Positions 16,798 through 25,330 are shown, counted from the stretch's first letter. The stretch: DNA of 64,000 nucleotides from Variovorax sp. CF079 (GCF_900101545.1 NZ_FMZU01000005.1:186001-250000); one strand, 5' to 3'. A program made the numbers and translations. Notes: generated by a model from the letters alone, not told the origin.

Positions 16798-18311
16798 CGC
16801 GCGGTCGTGATGTAGAGCTGCTGGCCATCCGGCCCGCCGAAGACCAGATCGGTCGCGCACGGCACCGGCAGCCCCACCACGCGATCGAGCTGGCCGTCGG
16901 CGCTGAAGCGCACCACCGACCAGCCGTCGCACAGCGCGGTCCAGATGCCGCCCGCCGCATCGAAGGCCAGGCCGCTGATCCGCCCCGAGCCCCTGGGCAC
17001 GGTGGCCAGCCGGCGCACGGTGGGCGCGCCGGCCTGCATCAGCAGGATGGCCCCCGAGCCCGGCGCCGCCGCATAGAGCGTGCGGTCGTCGCCGCGCCAG
17101 CGCAGGCACTGCACCGGCTCGCCGATGCGCCACTTCACATCCAGGCCGCCGTCCTCGCGCACCAGGCCGATCGCGGTGCCCGCTTCGGGCAGCGCGACGG
17201 CGGCCCAGACCGCATCGTCCTTGCCGTTGCACACCGCGAGGACCGCGCCCTTCAGCCAGGACGCCAGCGGAGTCGTCGAACCATCGGCCGCGACCACGAA
17301 GGCGCCGTGCTCGTGCACCGCCACCAGTGCATCGCCGCGCCGCAGCAGGCCGACCACCGGGGCTTCGAGCGTGGCGAGTTCGCGATCCTGTTCGCCGTCC
17401 CACACGCGCACCGAGGGCGCGAGCACGTCGGCCCACCAGAGGCGCTGGCCGTCCGCCCACCACAAGGGGTGCGCACCATGGAAGGCCCACGGGCCCGGCA
17501 GCGCCGAGACCGAGGCTTCGCTCTGCGCCGCGGCCTCGGCGCCCTGCGGCTGCAGCTGCGCACCGACGCGCCGCGCGGCCTCCGCCACTTCGGGACCCAG
17601 CAGTTCGAGCCGAGTGCGCGTGAGGCGCCAGGCCGGGCCGGCCACGCTGATCGCGCCGCGCACCTGCCCCGCCGCATCGACCACCGGCGCGCCGACGCAG
17701 CGCACGCCGAGCGCGATCTCCTCGTCGTCGATCGCATAGCCGCGCGAGCGCGTGATGCGCAACTCGGCCTGCAGCCGGCGCCGGTCGGTGATGGTGAGCG
17801 GCGTGAGTGGCTTCAGCACCGCATCGCGCACGATCGCATCGCGCGCCGCGTCGGGCATGGCCGACAGGATGGCCTTGCCCTGGCTGGTGCAATGCACCGG
17901 CTTGCGCTGGCCCAGCACCGCGGCCGAGCGCTGGCTGTGAGCGCCGTCGCAGCGCTCCAGCGAGATCACCTCGCGGCCGTCGAGCGCGGCGAGGTAGGTG
18001 GTTTCTCCGGTCAGGTCGCGCAGCGCGCGCAGCTCGAAGGCGGCGGCGGCCACCAGGTCGGGCATTGCATAGGCCTGGCGCGCCATCTCGAAACAGCGGA
18101 ATCCCAGGCAATAGGCCTTGCGCAGCGGATCGCGCCGCACCAGCCCGCGCGCGACCAGGGTCGCCAGCAGCCGGTAGACGGTGGTGCGCGGCAGCGCGAG
18201 GCGCTCGGCCAGCTCGCTCTGGCCCAGGCCCTCGGGCGCGGAACCGATCGCGTCGAGCACGTCGAGCGCCTTTTCGAGGGCGCCGGTGCCTTCGCCGGAG
18301 GATGTGGCCAT
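16728..18311 (-). CDS. IclR-family regulator fused to a C-terminal SMP-30/gluconolactonase-like domain
   Basis: The 527-aa product is twice the usual IclR length. Residues about 10-75 are the winged helix (GLGQSELAERLALPRTTVYRLLATLV) and 85-245 the IclR effector domain (HCTSQGKAILSAM, RGYAIDDEEIALGVRCVGAPV). Residues 275-527 form a beta-propeller resembling SMP-30 lactonases (LAFDAAGGIWTALCDGWSVVRF, LVFGGPDGQQLYITTA). Several canonical metal-site positions of SMP-30 enzymes look replaced, for example SGLAFD where PDG is usual, so the propeller may be a ligand sensor rather than an enzyme. The gene is divergent from an RraA-like/SnoaL-like operon that it probably controls. Confidence 0.87.
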   Translation of the reverse strand: MATSSGEGTGALEKALDVLDAIGSAPEGLGQSELAERLALPRTTVYRLLATLVARGLVRRDPLRKAYCLGFRCFEMARQAYAMPDLVAAAAFELRALRDLTGETTYLAALDGREVISLERCDGAHSQRSAAVLGQRKPVHCTSQGKAILSAMPDAARDAIVRDAVLKPLTPLTITDRRRLQAELRITRSRGYAIDDEEIALGVRCVGAPVVDAAGQVRGAISVAGPAWRLTRTRLELLGPEVAEAARRVGAQLQPQGAEAAAQSEASVSALPGPWAFHGAHPLWWADGQRLWWADVLAPSVRVWDGEQDRELATLEAPVVGLLRRGDALVAVHEHGAFVVAADGSTTPLASWLKGAVLAVCNGKDDAVWAAVALPEAGTAIGLVREDGGLDVKWRIGEPVQCLRWRGDDRTLYAAAPGSGAILLMQAGAPTVRRLATVPRGSGRISGLAFDAAGGIWTALCDGWSVVRFSADGQLDRVVGLPVPCATDLVFGGPDGQQLYITTARQSVALDTLASAPLSGRLLALPV

Positions 18312-18459
18312 AGTTTGTCTCAGATGCTGGTACTGGCCCGCCGATCAGGCCTGCGCAGGCGGTGGCGTCGATTCTATTTTTGGCCACCTCTCACTACGAT
18401 GCCTGTTCCCCCGCGCCGGGTGCCGGCCCACCTTTCGGTTCCACATGTTGAGACAGACC

Positions 18460-19263
18460 ATGACCGCCCACGCTCCCTTGCCGCCTGCCGCGATTCCGCA
18501 GCGCCCGCCGGCGCCCCATGTGCCCGACGCGGTGCTCGACCGCCTGGCCCGCGCCAGCAGCGGCTCGCTGACCACGCAGCTCTACATCAAGGGCTTTCGC
18601 CAGCCGGTGCTGCATGGCCTGACGCCGCTCAACCGGAGGATCAAGCCTTTCGCGGGCCGCGCCTACACGATGCGCTTCATCCCGGCGCGCGAGGACGTCG
18701 ACGTCTACGGCAACCTCAAGACCGAACCGAGCGCCGACAACCTGCAGTGGGTGGGCGTCGAGCAGCTCGAGCCGGGCCACGTGCTGGTGATCGACAGCAA
18801 CAAGGACGGCCGCGCCGCCTCGATGGGCAACATGCTCATCACGCGGATGATGGTGCGCGGCGCGCGCGGCGTGGTCACCGACGGCAGCTTCCGCGACGGC
18901 ACCGAGCTGCGCGGGATGGATTTCCCGATCTGGTGCACCGGCGTGACCGCGACCACCCGGCTGGCCTTCCACCACGTGGCGGACCTGCAGGTGCCGATCG
19001 GCTGCGCGGGCGTGGCCATCTACCCGGGCGACGTGATCCACGGCGACGGCGACAACATCACCGTGATCCCGGCGCACCTGGCCGAGGAGATGGCCGATCT
19101 GTGCGAGCAGCGCGACGACATCGAGGCCTATCTCGCGCTGCGCGTGCGCGCCGGCGAGGCGCTGTGGGGCCTGTACCCGCCGAGCGAGGCGACGCGCCAG
19201 CAGCACCGCGAATGGGTCGCCGCCGGCCGCCCGCCTCTCGTTCCCAACCAGAGACCGCTATGA
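18460..19263 (+). CDS. RraA/HMG-aldolase family protein
   Basis: This 267-aa protein carries the RraA/4-hydroxy-4-methyl-2-oxoglutarate aldolase fold. Its key motif GVVTDGSFRD is at residues 137-146, in which Arg145 and Asp146 correspond to substrate and Mg-binding residues. The protein is somewhat longer than minimal RraA (about 160 aa), like the large catabolic group often annotated as ribonuclease activity regulator. A likely role is retro-aldol cleavage or decarboxylation of a branched oxo-acid. An upstream in-frame ATG at 18445 is an alternative start. It is coupled by ATGA overlap to the next gene and divergent from the IclR-SMP30 regulator. Confidence 0.84.
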   Translation: MTAHAPLPPAAIPQRPPAPHVPDAVLDRLARASSGSLTTQLYIKGFRQPVLHGLTPLNRRIKPFAGRAYTMRFIPAREDVDVYGNLKTEPSADNLQWVGVEQLEPGHVLVIDSNKDGRAASMGNMLITRMMVRGARGVVTDGSFRDGTELRGMDFPIWCTGVTATTRLAFHHVADLQVPIGCAGVAIYPGDVIHGDGDNITVIPAHLAEEMADLCEQRDDIEAYLALRVRAGEALWGLYPPSEATRQQHREWVAAGRPPLVPNQRPL

Positions 19264-19709
19264 CCGCCTTCACCCCCGCTTATTACGAAGCCCTCATCCG
19301 CCGCTATTTCGACGCCTGCAACGCCGCCGACTACCAGGCGCTGGTCGACTGCTTCACGCCCGACGCGGTGCACTACTTCCCCGCCGGCCTGCCCGAGATT
19401 CCCTGGCGCACGGCCGACACCATCGCGAAGAAATGGCAATGGTGCGTCGAGACCCTGGGCTCGCACTGGACCATCGAGCGCATCATCGTGAGCCACGACA
19501 AGCCCGAGGCCATGATCGAGTGGACCCACTGGAAGAACAGGAGCGGCACCGCCCTGCGCGGCGCCGAGTGGTACGAGTTCGATCCCGAAAGCGGCCGGAT
19601 CGCCGAGATCCGCGCCTACTACGCCTCGCCGGCGGACAAGAGCGTGGCGATCAACGAGCTGGTCGATTTCGACTATGCGGGTCGCGGCTATCACCTGAAG
19701 AGCGAATAA
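19260..19709 (+). CDS. SnoaL-like/NTF2-fold polyketide-cyclase-type protein
   Basis: This 149-aa NTF2-like fold has the typical N-terminal helix (ALIRRYFDACNAADYQALVDCF), the DAVHYFP strand and a hydrophobic pocket lined by WTHWKNRSG and EWYEF. Such proteins can isomerise, hydrate or dehydrate small substrates. The ATG overlaps the RraA-like stop by 4 bp, so the two work together in one operon under the divergent IclR-SMP30 regulator. The substrate is unknown. Confidence 0.82.
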   Translation: MTAFTPAYYEALIRRYFDACNAADYQALVDCFTPDAVHYFPAGLPEIPWRTADTIAKKWQWCVETLGSHWTIERIIVSHDKPEAMIEWTHWKNRSGTALRGAEWYEFDPESGRIAEIRAYYASPADKSVAINELVDFDYAGRGYHLKSE

Positions 19710-19730
19710 GGAAGAGAATCGCGTCCCGGG

Positions 19731-19746
19731 TCCCCGAGTCCCCGAG
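19731..19746. repeat. Two tandem 8-bp repeats in a GC-rich symmetric spacer
   Basis: TCCCCGAG occurs twice in tandem (19731-19738 and 19739-19746), flanked by CCCGGG and CCCGG so that the whole spacer could fold. It separates the SnoaL-like gene from the zinc-ribbon gene and might be a weak terminator or slippage product. Function is not established. Confidence 0.4.
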
Positions 19747-19771
19747 TCCCGGTCAAGGATGGAGACGCGCG

Positions 19772-19936
19772 ATGCCTACCTATCAGTACCGTTGCCAGAA
19801 ATGCGGCGAGGTCTTCGAGCACGCCGAACATGTTGCCGAGCATGCCACCGTCCATTTGCGCTGCCCCAAATGCGGCAGCGAGACGGTCCAGCCGGTGCCG
19901 ACACAATTCTTTGCCAGGACATCCAAGAAGAGCTAG
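19772..19936 (+). CDS. FmdB-type zinc-ribbon protein
   Basis: This 54-aa protein begins MPTYQYRCQKCGEVFE and has a second Cys pair in CPKCGSE, giving the C-x2-C...C-x2-C zinc ribbon of the FmdB/CxxC family of putative regulators. His residues (EHAEHVAEHATVH) between the two knuckles are more numerous than usual. It precedes a peroxiredoxin and a persulfide dioxygenase on the same strand. Biochemical function of the family is unknown. Confidence 0.85.
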   Translation: MPTYQYRCQKCGEVFEHAEHVAEHATVHLRCPKCGSETVQPVPTQFFARTSKKS

Positions 19937-20028
19937 GCATCCGGCCCGGCGCTCTTCTATGCTTTGAGGCTTGCCGCATCGTCGGCAGCACGCGTTTGTT
20001 GTAGGTCAAACCTTTTCGAGGAGCGAAC

Positions 20029-20688
20029 ATGTCACTGCGCATCAACGACGAAGCCCCCAACTTCACGGCCAAGACGACCAAGGGGGATATCAACTTCCAC
20101 GAATGGATCGGCGACCAATGGGCGATCCTGTTCTCGCACCCCAAGGACTTCACGCCGGTGTGCACCACCGAGTTGGGCTACATGGCGAAGATCGAGCCCG
20201 AGTTCACCAAGCGCAACGCCAAGCTGATCGGCCTGAGCATCGATCCGGTGGATGCCCATGACCGCTGGTCCAAGGACATCGAGGAAACGCAGGGCTACCT
20301 GCCGACCTACCCAATGATCGGCGACACCGACCTCGCCGTGGCCAAGCGCTACAACATGCTGCCGGCCGAGGAACCCGGCACCTCCGAGGGCCGCACCGCC
20401 GCCACCAACGCAACCGTGCGCTCGGTCTTCATCATCGGCCCGGACAAGAAGATCAAACTGATGCTGACCTACCCGATGACCACCGGCCGCAACTTCGACG
20501 AAATCCTGCGCGTGCTCGACTCGATGCAGCTGACCGCCAAGCACAAGGTCGCCACGCCGGTGAACTGGAAGCAGGGCGAGGACGTGATCATCGCCGGCTC
20601 GGTGTCGGACGACGACGCGAAGAAGCTGTTCCCGGGCGGCTGGGACGCGCCCAAGCCCTACCTGCGGGTGGTCAAGCAACCGGGCTGA
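20029..20688 (+). CDS. 1-Cys peroxiredoxin (Prx6 family)
   Basis: This 219-aa thiol peroxidase has the peroxidatic Cys45 in HPKDFTPVCTTELG and the long Prx6-type C-terminal domain (ATPVNWKQGEDVIIAGSVSDDDAKKLFPGG). No resolving cysteine is evident. It would reduce hydrogen peroxide or organic peroxides in the cytoplasm. It lies 14 bases before the persulfide dioxygenase gene, so the two likely form an operon that joins peroxide and reactive sulfur detoxification. Confidence 0.95.
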   Translation: MSLRINDEAPNFTAKTTKGDINFHEWIGDQWAILFSHPKDFTPVCTTELGYMAKIEPEFTKRNAKLIGLSIDPVDAHDRWSKDIEETQGYLPTYPMIGDTDLAVAKRYNMLPAEEPGTSEGRTAATNATVRSVFIIGPDKKIKLMLTYPMTTGRNFDEILRVLDSMQLTAKHKVATPVNWKQGEDVIIAGSVSDDDAKKLFPGGWDAPKPYLRVVKQPG

Positions 20689-20702
20689 ACCGGGAGCGCG
20701 GT

Positions 20703-21743
20703 ATGCTCTTCGAACAGGTCGCGACCGGGGGCTGCCAGTCCTACCTCGTCGGTTGCGACCAGAGCTGCGTCGCCGCGCTGATCGATCCGGAACTGAGCCA
20801 GATCGACCACTACATCGCGCTCGCCGCCCGCGACGGCGTGCGCATCCGCTACCTGATCGACACCCACACGCATGCCGACCACTTCTCGGCCACGCACGAA
20901 CTCGCGCGCCAGCTCAAGGTGCCGGTGGTGATGCACCGCAAGAGCCCGGCTCCCTTCGTCGACATGCGGCTGGGCGACGGCGAGATGATCGTGTTGGGCA
21001 AGCTCAGGCTGCAAGTGCTGCACACGCCGGGCCACACCGCCGACTCGATGTGCCTGCAGGTGGAAGACCGGCTGTTCACCGGCGACACGCTGCTCATCGG
21101 CGCCACCGGCCGCACCGACCTGCCCAGCGGCGACCCGGAAGCGCTCTACGACAGCCTGTTCAACCGCGTGCTGCGCCTGGACCCGGCGCTCAAAGTCTGT
21201 CCGGCGCATGACTACAAAGGACGCACGCATTCGACCATCGGCGAGGAGCTGGCATCGAACCCGCGCCTGCAGAAGCGCGAGCGCGCCGAGTTCGTCGACA
21301 TGATGAACAGCCTCAATCTCACGATGCCCACACATGTGACCGAGGCGCTGCGCACCAACATGAGTGGCGGCAAGACGGTGGCGCGCCTCCTGGCCGAAGC
21401 GGGCGCGACGGTGCCCTTCATGTCGCTGGCCGAGCTCAAGACGCGCGTGGAGGCCGGCGAGGACGATCTCATCGTGCTCGACGTGCGCGAGCGCGAGGCC
21501 TACGAGGGCGGCCACATTCCCGGCGCGCGCCTGCTGCCGCGCGGCCAGCTGGAGCTGCGCGTCAACCAGGACCTGCCCGATCCCACGCGGCGCATCCTGA
21601 GCTGCTGCGAGCTGGGCTACATCTCGACGCTGGCGGCCGCAACCTTGCGCGACATGGGCTTCCTGCACGCGGTCGCGCTCGATGGCGGCATGAAGGCCTG
21701 GCGCGAGGCGGGTTATCCGCTGAAAGCCGGGCGCGAGCCCTGA
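20703..21743 (+). CDS. Persulfide dioxygenase-rhodanese fusion (ETHE1-like)
   Basis: The 346-aa product has a metallo-beta-lactamase-fold dioxygenase domain (residues 1-235). Its HTHTHADH motif contains His55, His57, Asp59 and His60, with His111, Asp128 and His169 completing the iron site. A rhodanese domain (about 240-340) has the active loop SCCELGYIS (Cys302). Persulfide dioxygenases oxidise glutathione persulfide to sulfite, and the fused rhodanese can convert that with persulfide to thiosulfate. Fusions of this kind are known in Burkholderia. It probably shares a transcript with the upstream peroxiredoxin. Confidence 0.92.
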   Translation: MLFEQVATGGCQSYLVGCDQSCVAALIDPELSQIDHYIALAARDGVRIRYLIDTHTHADHFSATHELARQLKVPVVMHRKSPAPFVDMRLGDGEMIVLGKLRLQVLHTPGHTADSMCLQVEDRLFTGDTLLIGATGRTDLPSGDPEALYDSLFNRVLRLDPALKVCPAHDYKGRTHSTIGEELASNPRLQKRERAEFVDMMNSLNLTMPTHVTEALRTNMSGGKTVARLLAEAGATVPFMSLAELKTRVEAGEDDLIVLDVREREAYEGGHIPGARLLPRGQLELRVNQDLPDPTRRILSCCELGYISTLAAATLRDMGFLHAVALDGGMKAWREAGYPLKAGREP

Positions 21744-21757
21744 GCTCGCGGCCGCCG

Positions 21758-23335
21758 CTAAAGCTGCTCCTCCGGCACGAACAGCGATATCAGGCGCAGC
21801 TTGAGCCGCAGCAGCCAGGTCGATTCCGGCTCCTCGTCGAGCCGTTCCGGTTCGCCCTCCGGATCGAGGCCGATCCATTCGAGGCTCTGTCCATCGGGCT
21901 TGAGGCGGACTTCGTAGACGCCGACGTTGGTGTCGACGCGGTAGAAGTCCAGCAGCTGCGCAACGAGCCCGGGGCTGCGCACCAGCAAGCCCAGCTCGGT
22001 ATTGATCAACGCCGAGCGGCCGTCCAGGTTCAGGGAGCCGGCCAGCAGGATCTTCCGGTCGACGAAGCCGAGCTTGGCATGCAGCCGGCCGGTCGAGCTG
22101 CCGAGCACGCTGCGCAGGCCGGCGTCGCGCTTGAGGCGCCCCGAGGTGACCTCGAACACCCGCACCCCCAGGCGCAGCATCTCGAGGCGGTAGGGCTCGT
22201 AGCCGGCGCCGACCAGCGGCTCGTCGCTGACGCCGGTGGCGTTGGTGAAGATGCGCACGTCGACACCGCGCGCACGCAGCTGCCGCAGATGCGCCATGCC
22301 GACGCGTCCGGGCACGAAGTAGGGCGAGACCAGGATAACTTCCGACTTCGCTTCGGTGGCCAGCAGACGGATCAGTCGGCCGGTGACCGAGTCCGCGCCC
22401 GGCTCGTAGCTGTCGTTGCGCAGCTTGACCGGCGCGTCCGCAAAGGCACCCGCCGGAGCGATGAAGAAGCCAAACAGGCCCTCGTTGCTCGGGTCCGGAC
22501 GCGGCCGCAGCGCGTTGCCGGCGGCCACCTCCGAGAGCCCCGGCACCGAGCCCCTGGTATCGCCCGCGGTCCGCTGCTCGAAGCGCGCCCGGCGCTGCGC
22601 CGCATTGAGGCGGTTGCCCGCCACCGCCTGCAGCGGGTAGACGCGCTCGCTGTTCCAGTAGGCATCGAAGGAGCGCGAGAGCTCGGGCACGAGCGCGCCG
22701 GCCGCGAGCAGATCGAAGTCGATGAAGTTGGACCGCGCGCTGCGCAGGAAGTAGTCGTCGACCAGGTTGCGCCCGCCGGCGATGGCGAAGACGCCGTCGG
22801 CGACGAAGAGCTTGTTGTGCATGCGGTGGTTGAGGCGGCCGAAGTCGGTGAGGAACTGCCACAGCCGCACCGGCGACGCGTCGCGGCCGTAGGCGAAGGG
22901 ATTGAACAGGCGCACCTCCGCCCCGGGGTGGGCGGCCAGGCCGAGCAGCAGCTCGTCCAGGCCTTCGGTATGGAAATCGTCGACGAGCAGGCGCACGCGC
23001 ACGCCGCGCTTGGCCGCATCGCGCAGCGCGCGCAGCAACAGCCGGCCGGTGGCGTCGTCGGCGATGTGGTAGGTCTGCAGGTCGAGCGAGCTTTGCGCGC
23101 GGGCGATCAGTTCGAGCCGGGCCGCGAGCGCGTGATGCGGCATCGGGATCGAGCGCAGCGCCGACTGGCCCGGCGGGATGGCCAGCTCGCGCGCGAGCGC
23201 CGGCAGAGGCGCATCGGCCGGGGCCGCGATGCTGGTCGATACCGGCCGTTCGACGACGCTCGGCAGGCTGGCACAGCCGCACACCAGCAGCGACAGCACA
23301 AGGGCACTCAGCGCAGCCACGGCTCGGGTCGGCAT
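21758..23335 (-). CDS. Phospholipase D-superfamily lipoprotein (cardiolipin synthase-like)
   Basis: This 525-aa protein has two HKD motifs: HNKLFVADGVFAIAGGRN in the first half and HAKLGFVDRKILLAGSLNL in the second. It begins with a lipoprotein signal (ALSALVLSLLVCGCAS, lipid-attachment Cys at about 20), so it is likely tethered in the envelope. Its architecture matches YmdC/ClsC-like PLD proteins that make cardiolipin or rework phospholipids. The ATG at 23335 was chosen because it gives the signal peptide; the long upstream extension of the frame is antisense shadow. It is convergent with the PDO-rhodanese gene. Confidence 0.9.
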   Translation of the reverse strand: MPTRAVAALSALVLSLLVCGCASLPSVVERPVSTSIAAPADAPLPALARELAIPPGQSALRSIPMPHHALAARLELIARAQSSLDLQTYHIADDATGRLLLRALRDAAKRGVRVRLLVDDFHTEGLDELLLGLAAHPGAEVRLFNPFAYGRDASPVRLWQFLTDFGRLNHRMHNKLFVADGVFAIAGGRNLVDDYFLRSARSNFIDFDLLAAGALVPELSRSFDAYWNSERVYPLQAVAGNRLNAAQRRARFEQRTAGDTRGSVPGLSEVAAGNALRPRPDPSNEGLFGFFIAPAGAFADAPVKLRNDSYEPGADSVTGRLIRLLATEAKSEVILVSPYFVPGRVGMAHLRQLRARGVDVRIFTNATGVSDEPLVGAGYEPYRLEMLRLGVRVFEVTSGRLKRDAGLRSVLGSSTGRLHAKLGFVDRKILLAGSLNLDGRSALINTELGLLVRSPGLVAQLLDFYRVDTNVGVYEVRLKPDGQSLEWIGLDPEGEPERLDEEPESTWLLRLKLRLISLFVPEEQL

Positions 23336-23398
23336 GTGGACCTCACTCTTCGCGCCAGCGTGCCACAGCCGGCAGGCAGCATCAAGCCGGCCGCCGGG

Positions 23399-23590
23399 GG
23401 TTACGAAACGCCCTGGCACCAGGACGGCCACTACTGGCCGATCCGGCCGCTGGCCAATTGCACGTGGGTGGCGCTCGAGGAATCGACTGTAGAGAATTGC
23501 TGCCTGCGCGTGATCCCGCGTTCGCACCGGGTCGGCGTGCTGCATCCGCACCTGCACGAGGACCGGACCGACCTCACGCTCAATCAGCGC
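23399..23590 (+). pseudogene. Remnant of a phytanoyl-CoA dioxygenase-like gene
   Basis: About 64 codons translate to a recognisable core of PhyH-family Fe(II)/2-oxoglutarate dioxygenases: ETPWHQDGHYWPIRPL (with the HxD iron motif) followed by STVENCCLRVIPRSHRVG. No start codon, N-terminal half or C-terminal half is present, and the stretch sits between two minus-strand genes. It is best read as a decaying fragment left by a deletion. Confidence 0.7.
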
Positions 23591-23613
23591 ATGGCAGCCG
23601 GCCGGCTGAGCTT

Positions 23614-24021
23614 TCAGCGGCAGCGCCGGCCCAGCAGCTGCCGGTTCAGCAGGTTGCGATGCGCCCGGCCGATCTCGCTGCCCTGGTCGGCGGCGCGAAT
23701 GAACCAGTCCAGCGCTTCGCAGGGCTGGCGCTGCACCGCGTTGCCGAACAGCGCCGGTCCGCCCAGCAGGGCCATGCCCAGCATCTCCTGCGCAGGGCGA
23801 AAGCCGGCTTCCGCCGATGTGCGCAGCCAGCGCAGCATGGCGCGGTAGTCCTTCTCGGTCTGCGCTTCCAGCGCCAGCGCAAAGCGCTGTTCGGGCGTCA
23901 GCGGCACTGCGGCCGTGCCAGCGGCGCCGCTCGGCATCGATGCGAGGGCGATCGCTACCGTCGCGGCGACCCGCGCGCAGCGCCAGCCGATCCGCAGGCT
24001 TGCATGCCATTCGCTGTTCAT
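23614..24021 (-). CDS. Exported Sel1-repeat-like protein
   Basis: This 135-aa protein has a hydrophobic signal-like segment at residues about 15-35. It then shows alpha-helical Sel1/TPR-like repeats (DYRAMLRWLRTSAEAGFRPAQEMLGMALL and CEALDWFIRAADQGSEIGRAHRNLL). Such short Sel1 proteins are periplasmic scaffolds or regulators with few defined partners. It is next to the dioxygenase remnant and divergent from a LysR gene; nothing links them functionally. Confidence 0.7.
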   Translation of the reverse strand: MNSEWHASLRIGWRCARVAATVAIALASMPSGAAGTAAVPLTPEQRFALALEAQTEKDYRAMLRWLRTSAEAGFRPAQEMLGMALLGGPALFGNAVQRQPCEALDWFIRAADQGSEIGRAHRNLLNRQLLGRRCR

Positions 24022-24140
24022 CGATCTCTCCTTGGAAGCATGGGGCGCCCAGTCTGTCGTGCCAGCGCCTCCTCTGAAAATGCGGAAGTTGCGAAGGCCG
24101 CCTCAGGCAGCGGCTGAGGGCTGCGTGATACGGTGATGCC

Positions 24141-25028
24141 ATGCGCTTCGACCTCACCGACTTGCGGCTTTTCCAGAACGTCGTCCAGGCCGGCACGATC
24201 ACCGGCGGCGCGGAGCGCACGCACATGACGCTGGCCTCGGCCAGCGAGCGCGTGCGCGGCATGGAGGCCGAACTCGGCGTCGCGCTGCTGGTGCGCGACC
24301 CGCGCGGCGTGGAGCCGACGGAGGCCGGTCGGACCTTGCTGCACCATGCGCGCGCCGTGCTGCTGCAGATGGAGCGAATGCACGGCGAACTGGGCGAATA
24401 CGGGGCGGGGCTCAAGGGCCATGTGCGGCTGCTGTGCAATACCTCGGCCCTCACGGAGCATCTGCACGAGGCGTTGAGCAGCTTCCTGGCGCTCCATCCG
24501 CGCATCTCGGTCGACCTGGAAGAGCGCGCCAGCCACGAAATCGTCGAGGCGCTGCGCAGCGAGCTCGGCGACATCGGCATCGTGTCGGACGCGGTGGACC
24601 TGGCCGGCCTGGAGAGCTTCGTCTTCAGGGAGGACCACCTGGTGCTGGTGGTGCCGCGCGGCGACGCGCTGGCGAAGCGGCGCCGGGCGGCGCTGCGCGA
24701 CATGGTGGACCGCGAGTTCGTCGGCCTGACCGGCAGCAGCCCGCTGCAGGAACTCGTCTCGCACCACGCGAAGCGCCTGGGCCGGCGGCTTGCCTACCGC
24801 GTGCGCGTGCGCCACCTCGAAGCGGTCTGCCGCATGGTCGAACAAGGGATCGGCGTCGGCATCGTGCCGCAGACGGTGGCCGCGCGCTGCGCCAGGTCGA
24901 TGAAGATCGCGCGCATCGCGCTCACCGACGACTGGGCCGTGCGCAACCTGATGGTCTGCGTGCGCCGCCGCGAAGACCTGCCTTCCAATGCGCAGCTCAT
25001 GCTGCGCCACCTGCTGGAGGCGCCATGA
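24141..25028 (+). CDS. LysR-family transcriptional regulator
   Basis: This 295-aa protein has an N-terminal winged helix (LRLFQNVVQAGTITGGAERT ... LASASERVRGMEAELGVALL) and a type-2 periplasmic-binding-like effector domain. The subgroup resembles LysR proteins near 4-oxalocrotonate or malonate genes, but no target is apparent. It is followed with ATGA overlap by a small unknown gene. Confidence 0.88.
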   Translation: MRFDLTDLRLFQNVVQAGTITGGAERTHMTLASASERVRGMEAELGVALLVRDPRGVEPTEAGRTLLHHARAVLLQMERMHGELGEYGAGLKGHVRLLCNTSALTEHLHEALSSFLALHPRISVDLEERASHEIVEALRSELGDIGIVSDAVDLAGLESFVFREDHLVLVVPRGDALAKRRRAALRDMVDREFVGLTGSSPLQELVSHHAKRLGRRLAYRVRVRHLEAVCRMVEQGIGVGIVPQTVAARCARSMKIARIALTDDWAVRNLMVCVRRREDLPSNAQLMLRHLLEAP

Positions 25029-25330
25029 CGCTGAACTACCTGGATTTCGAGTACAGCGAGGACACACAGGGCATCGGTGTCTTCGACGCGATGGCCTCCA
25101 CGGCGCCGGATCAGGCGGCAGCCGTGGATGCGGAGATCGCCCTGGTGCTCGATTGGGCGAGCGCCAGCTTTCCGGATCGCCGCGGCCCGGTGGGCGACGG
25201 CAGCGACTGGGACTACGACCTGCAGGACACGCAGGAAGCCGGCTGGCGCACGGTCACGCTGTCGATCAGCGGGACGCGGGAATTCTGCGCGGCCTTCAGC
25301 CTGCGCTTCGCGCTGGAGAGTGGGCCCTGA
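25025..25330 (+). CDS. Small acidic hypothetical protein coupled to LysR gene
   Basis: This 101-aa protein is rich in Asp, Glu and aromatic residues, with no signal peptide or membrane segment. The ATG overlaps the LysR stop (ATGA), so the two are translationally coupled. Repeated acidic-aromatic pieces (DFEYSEDTQG, GDGSDWDYDLQD) suggest a soluble beta-rich fold. I do not recognise the family. Confidence 0.6.
   Translation: MTLNYLDFEYSEDTQGIGVFDAMASTAPDQAAAVDAEIALVLDWASASFPDRRGPVGDGSDWDYDLQDTQEAGWRTVTLSISGTREFCAAFSLRFALESGP

Noticed and set aside
15802..19709. Long open frames on both strands across the IclR-SMP30, LysR and RraA genes
   Set aside because: Only the parts matching recognised families are coding; the rest are low-complexity Arg/Ala/Pro translations overlapping them.
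21758..24703. An apparent 981-residue minus-strand protein ending in the PLD enzyme
   Set aside because: The upstream two-fifths overlaps the Sel1-like and LysR genes in other frames; the PLD protein has its own lipoprotein signal starting at 23335.
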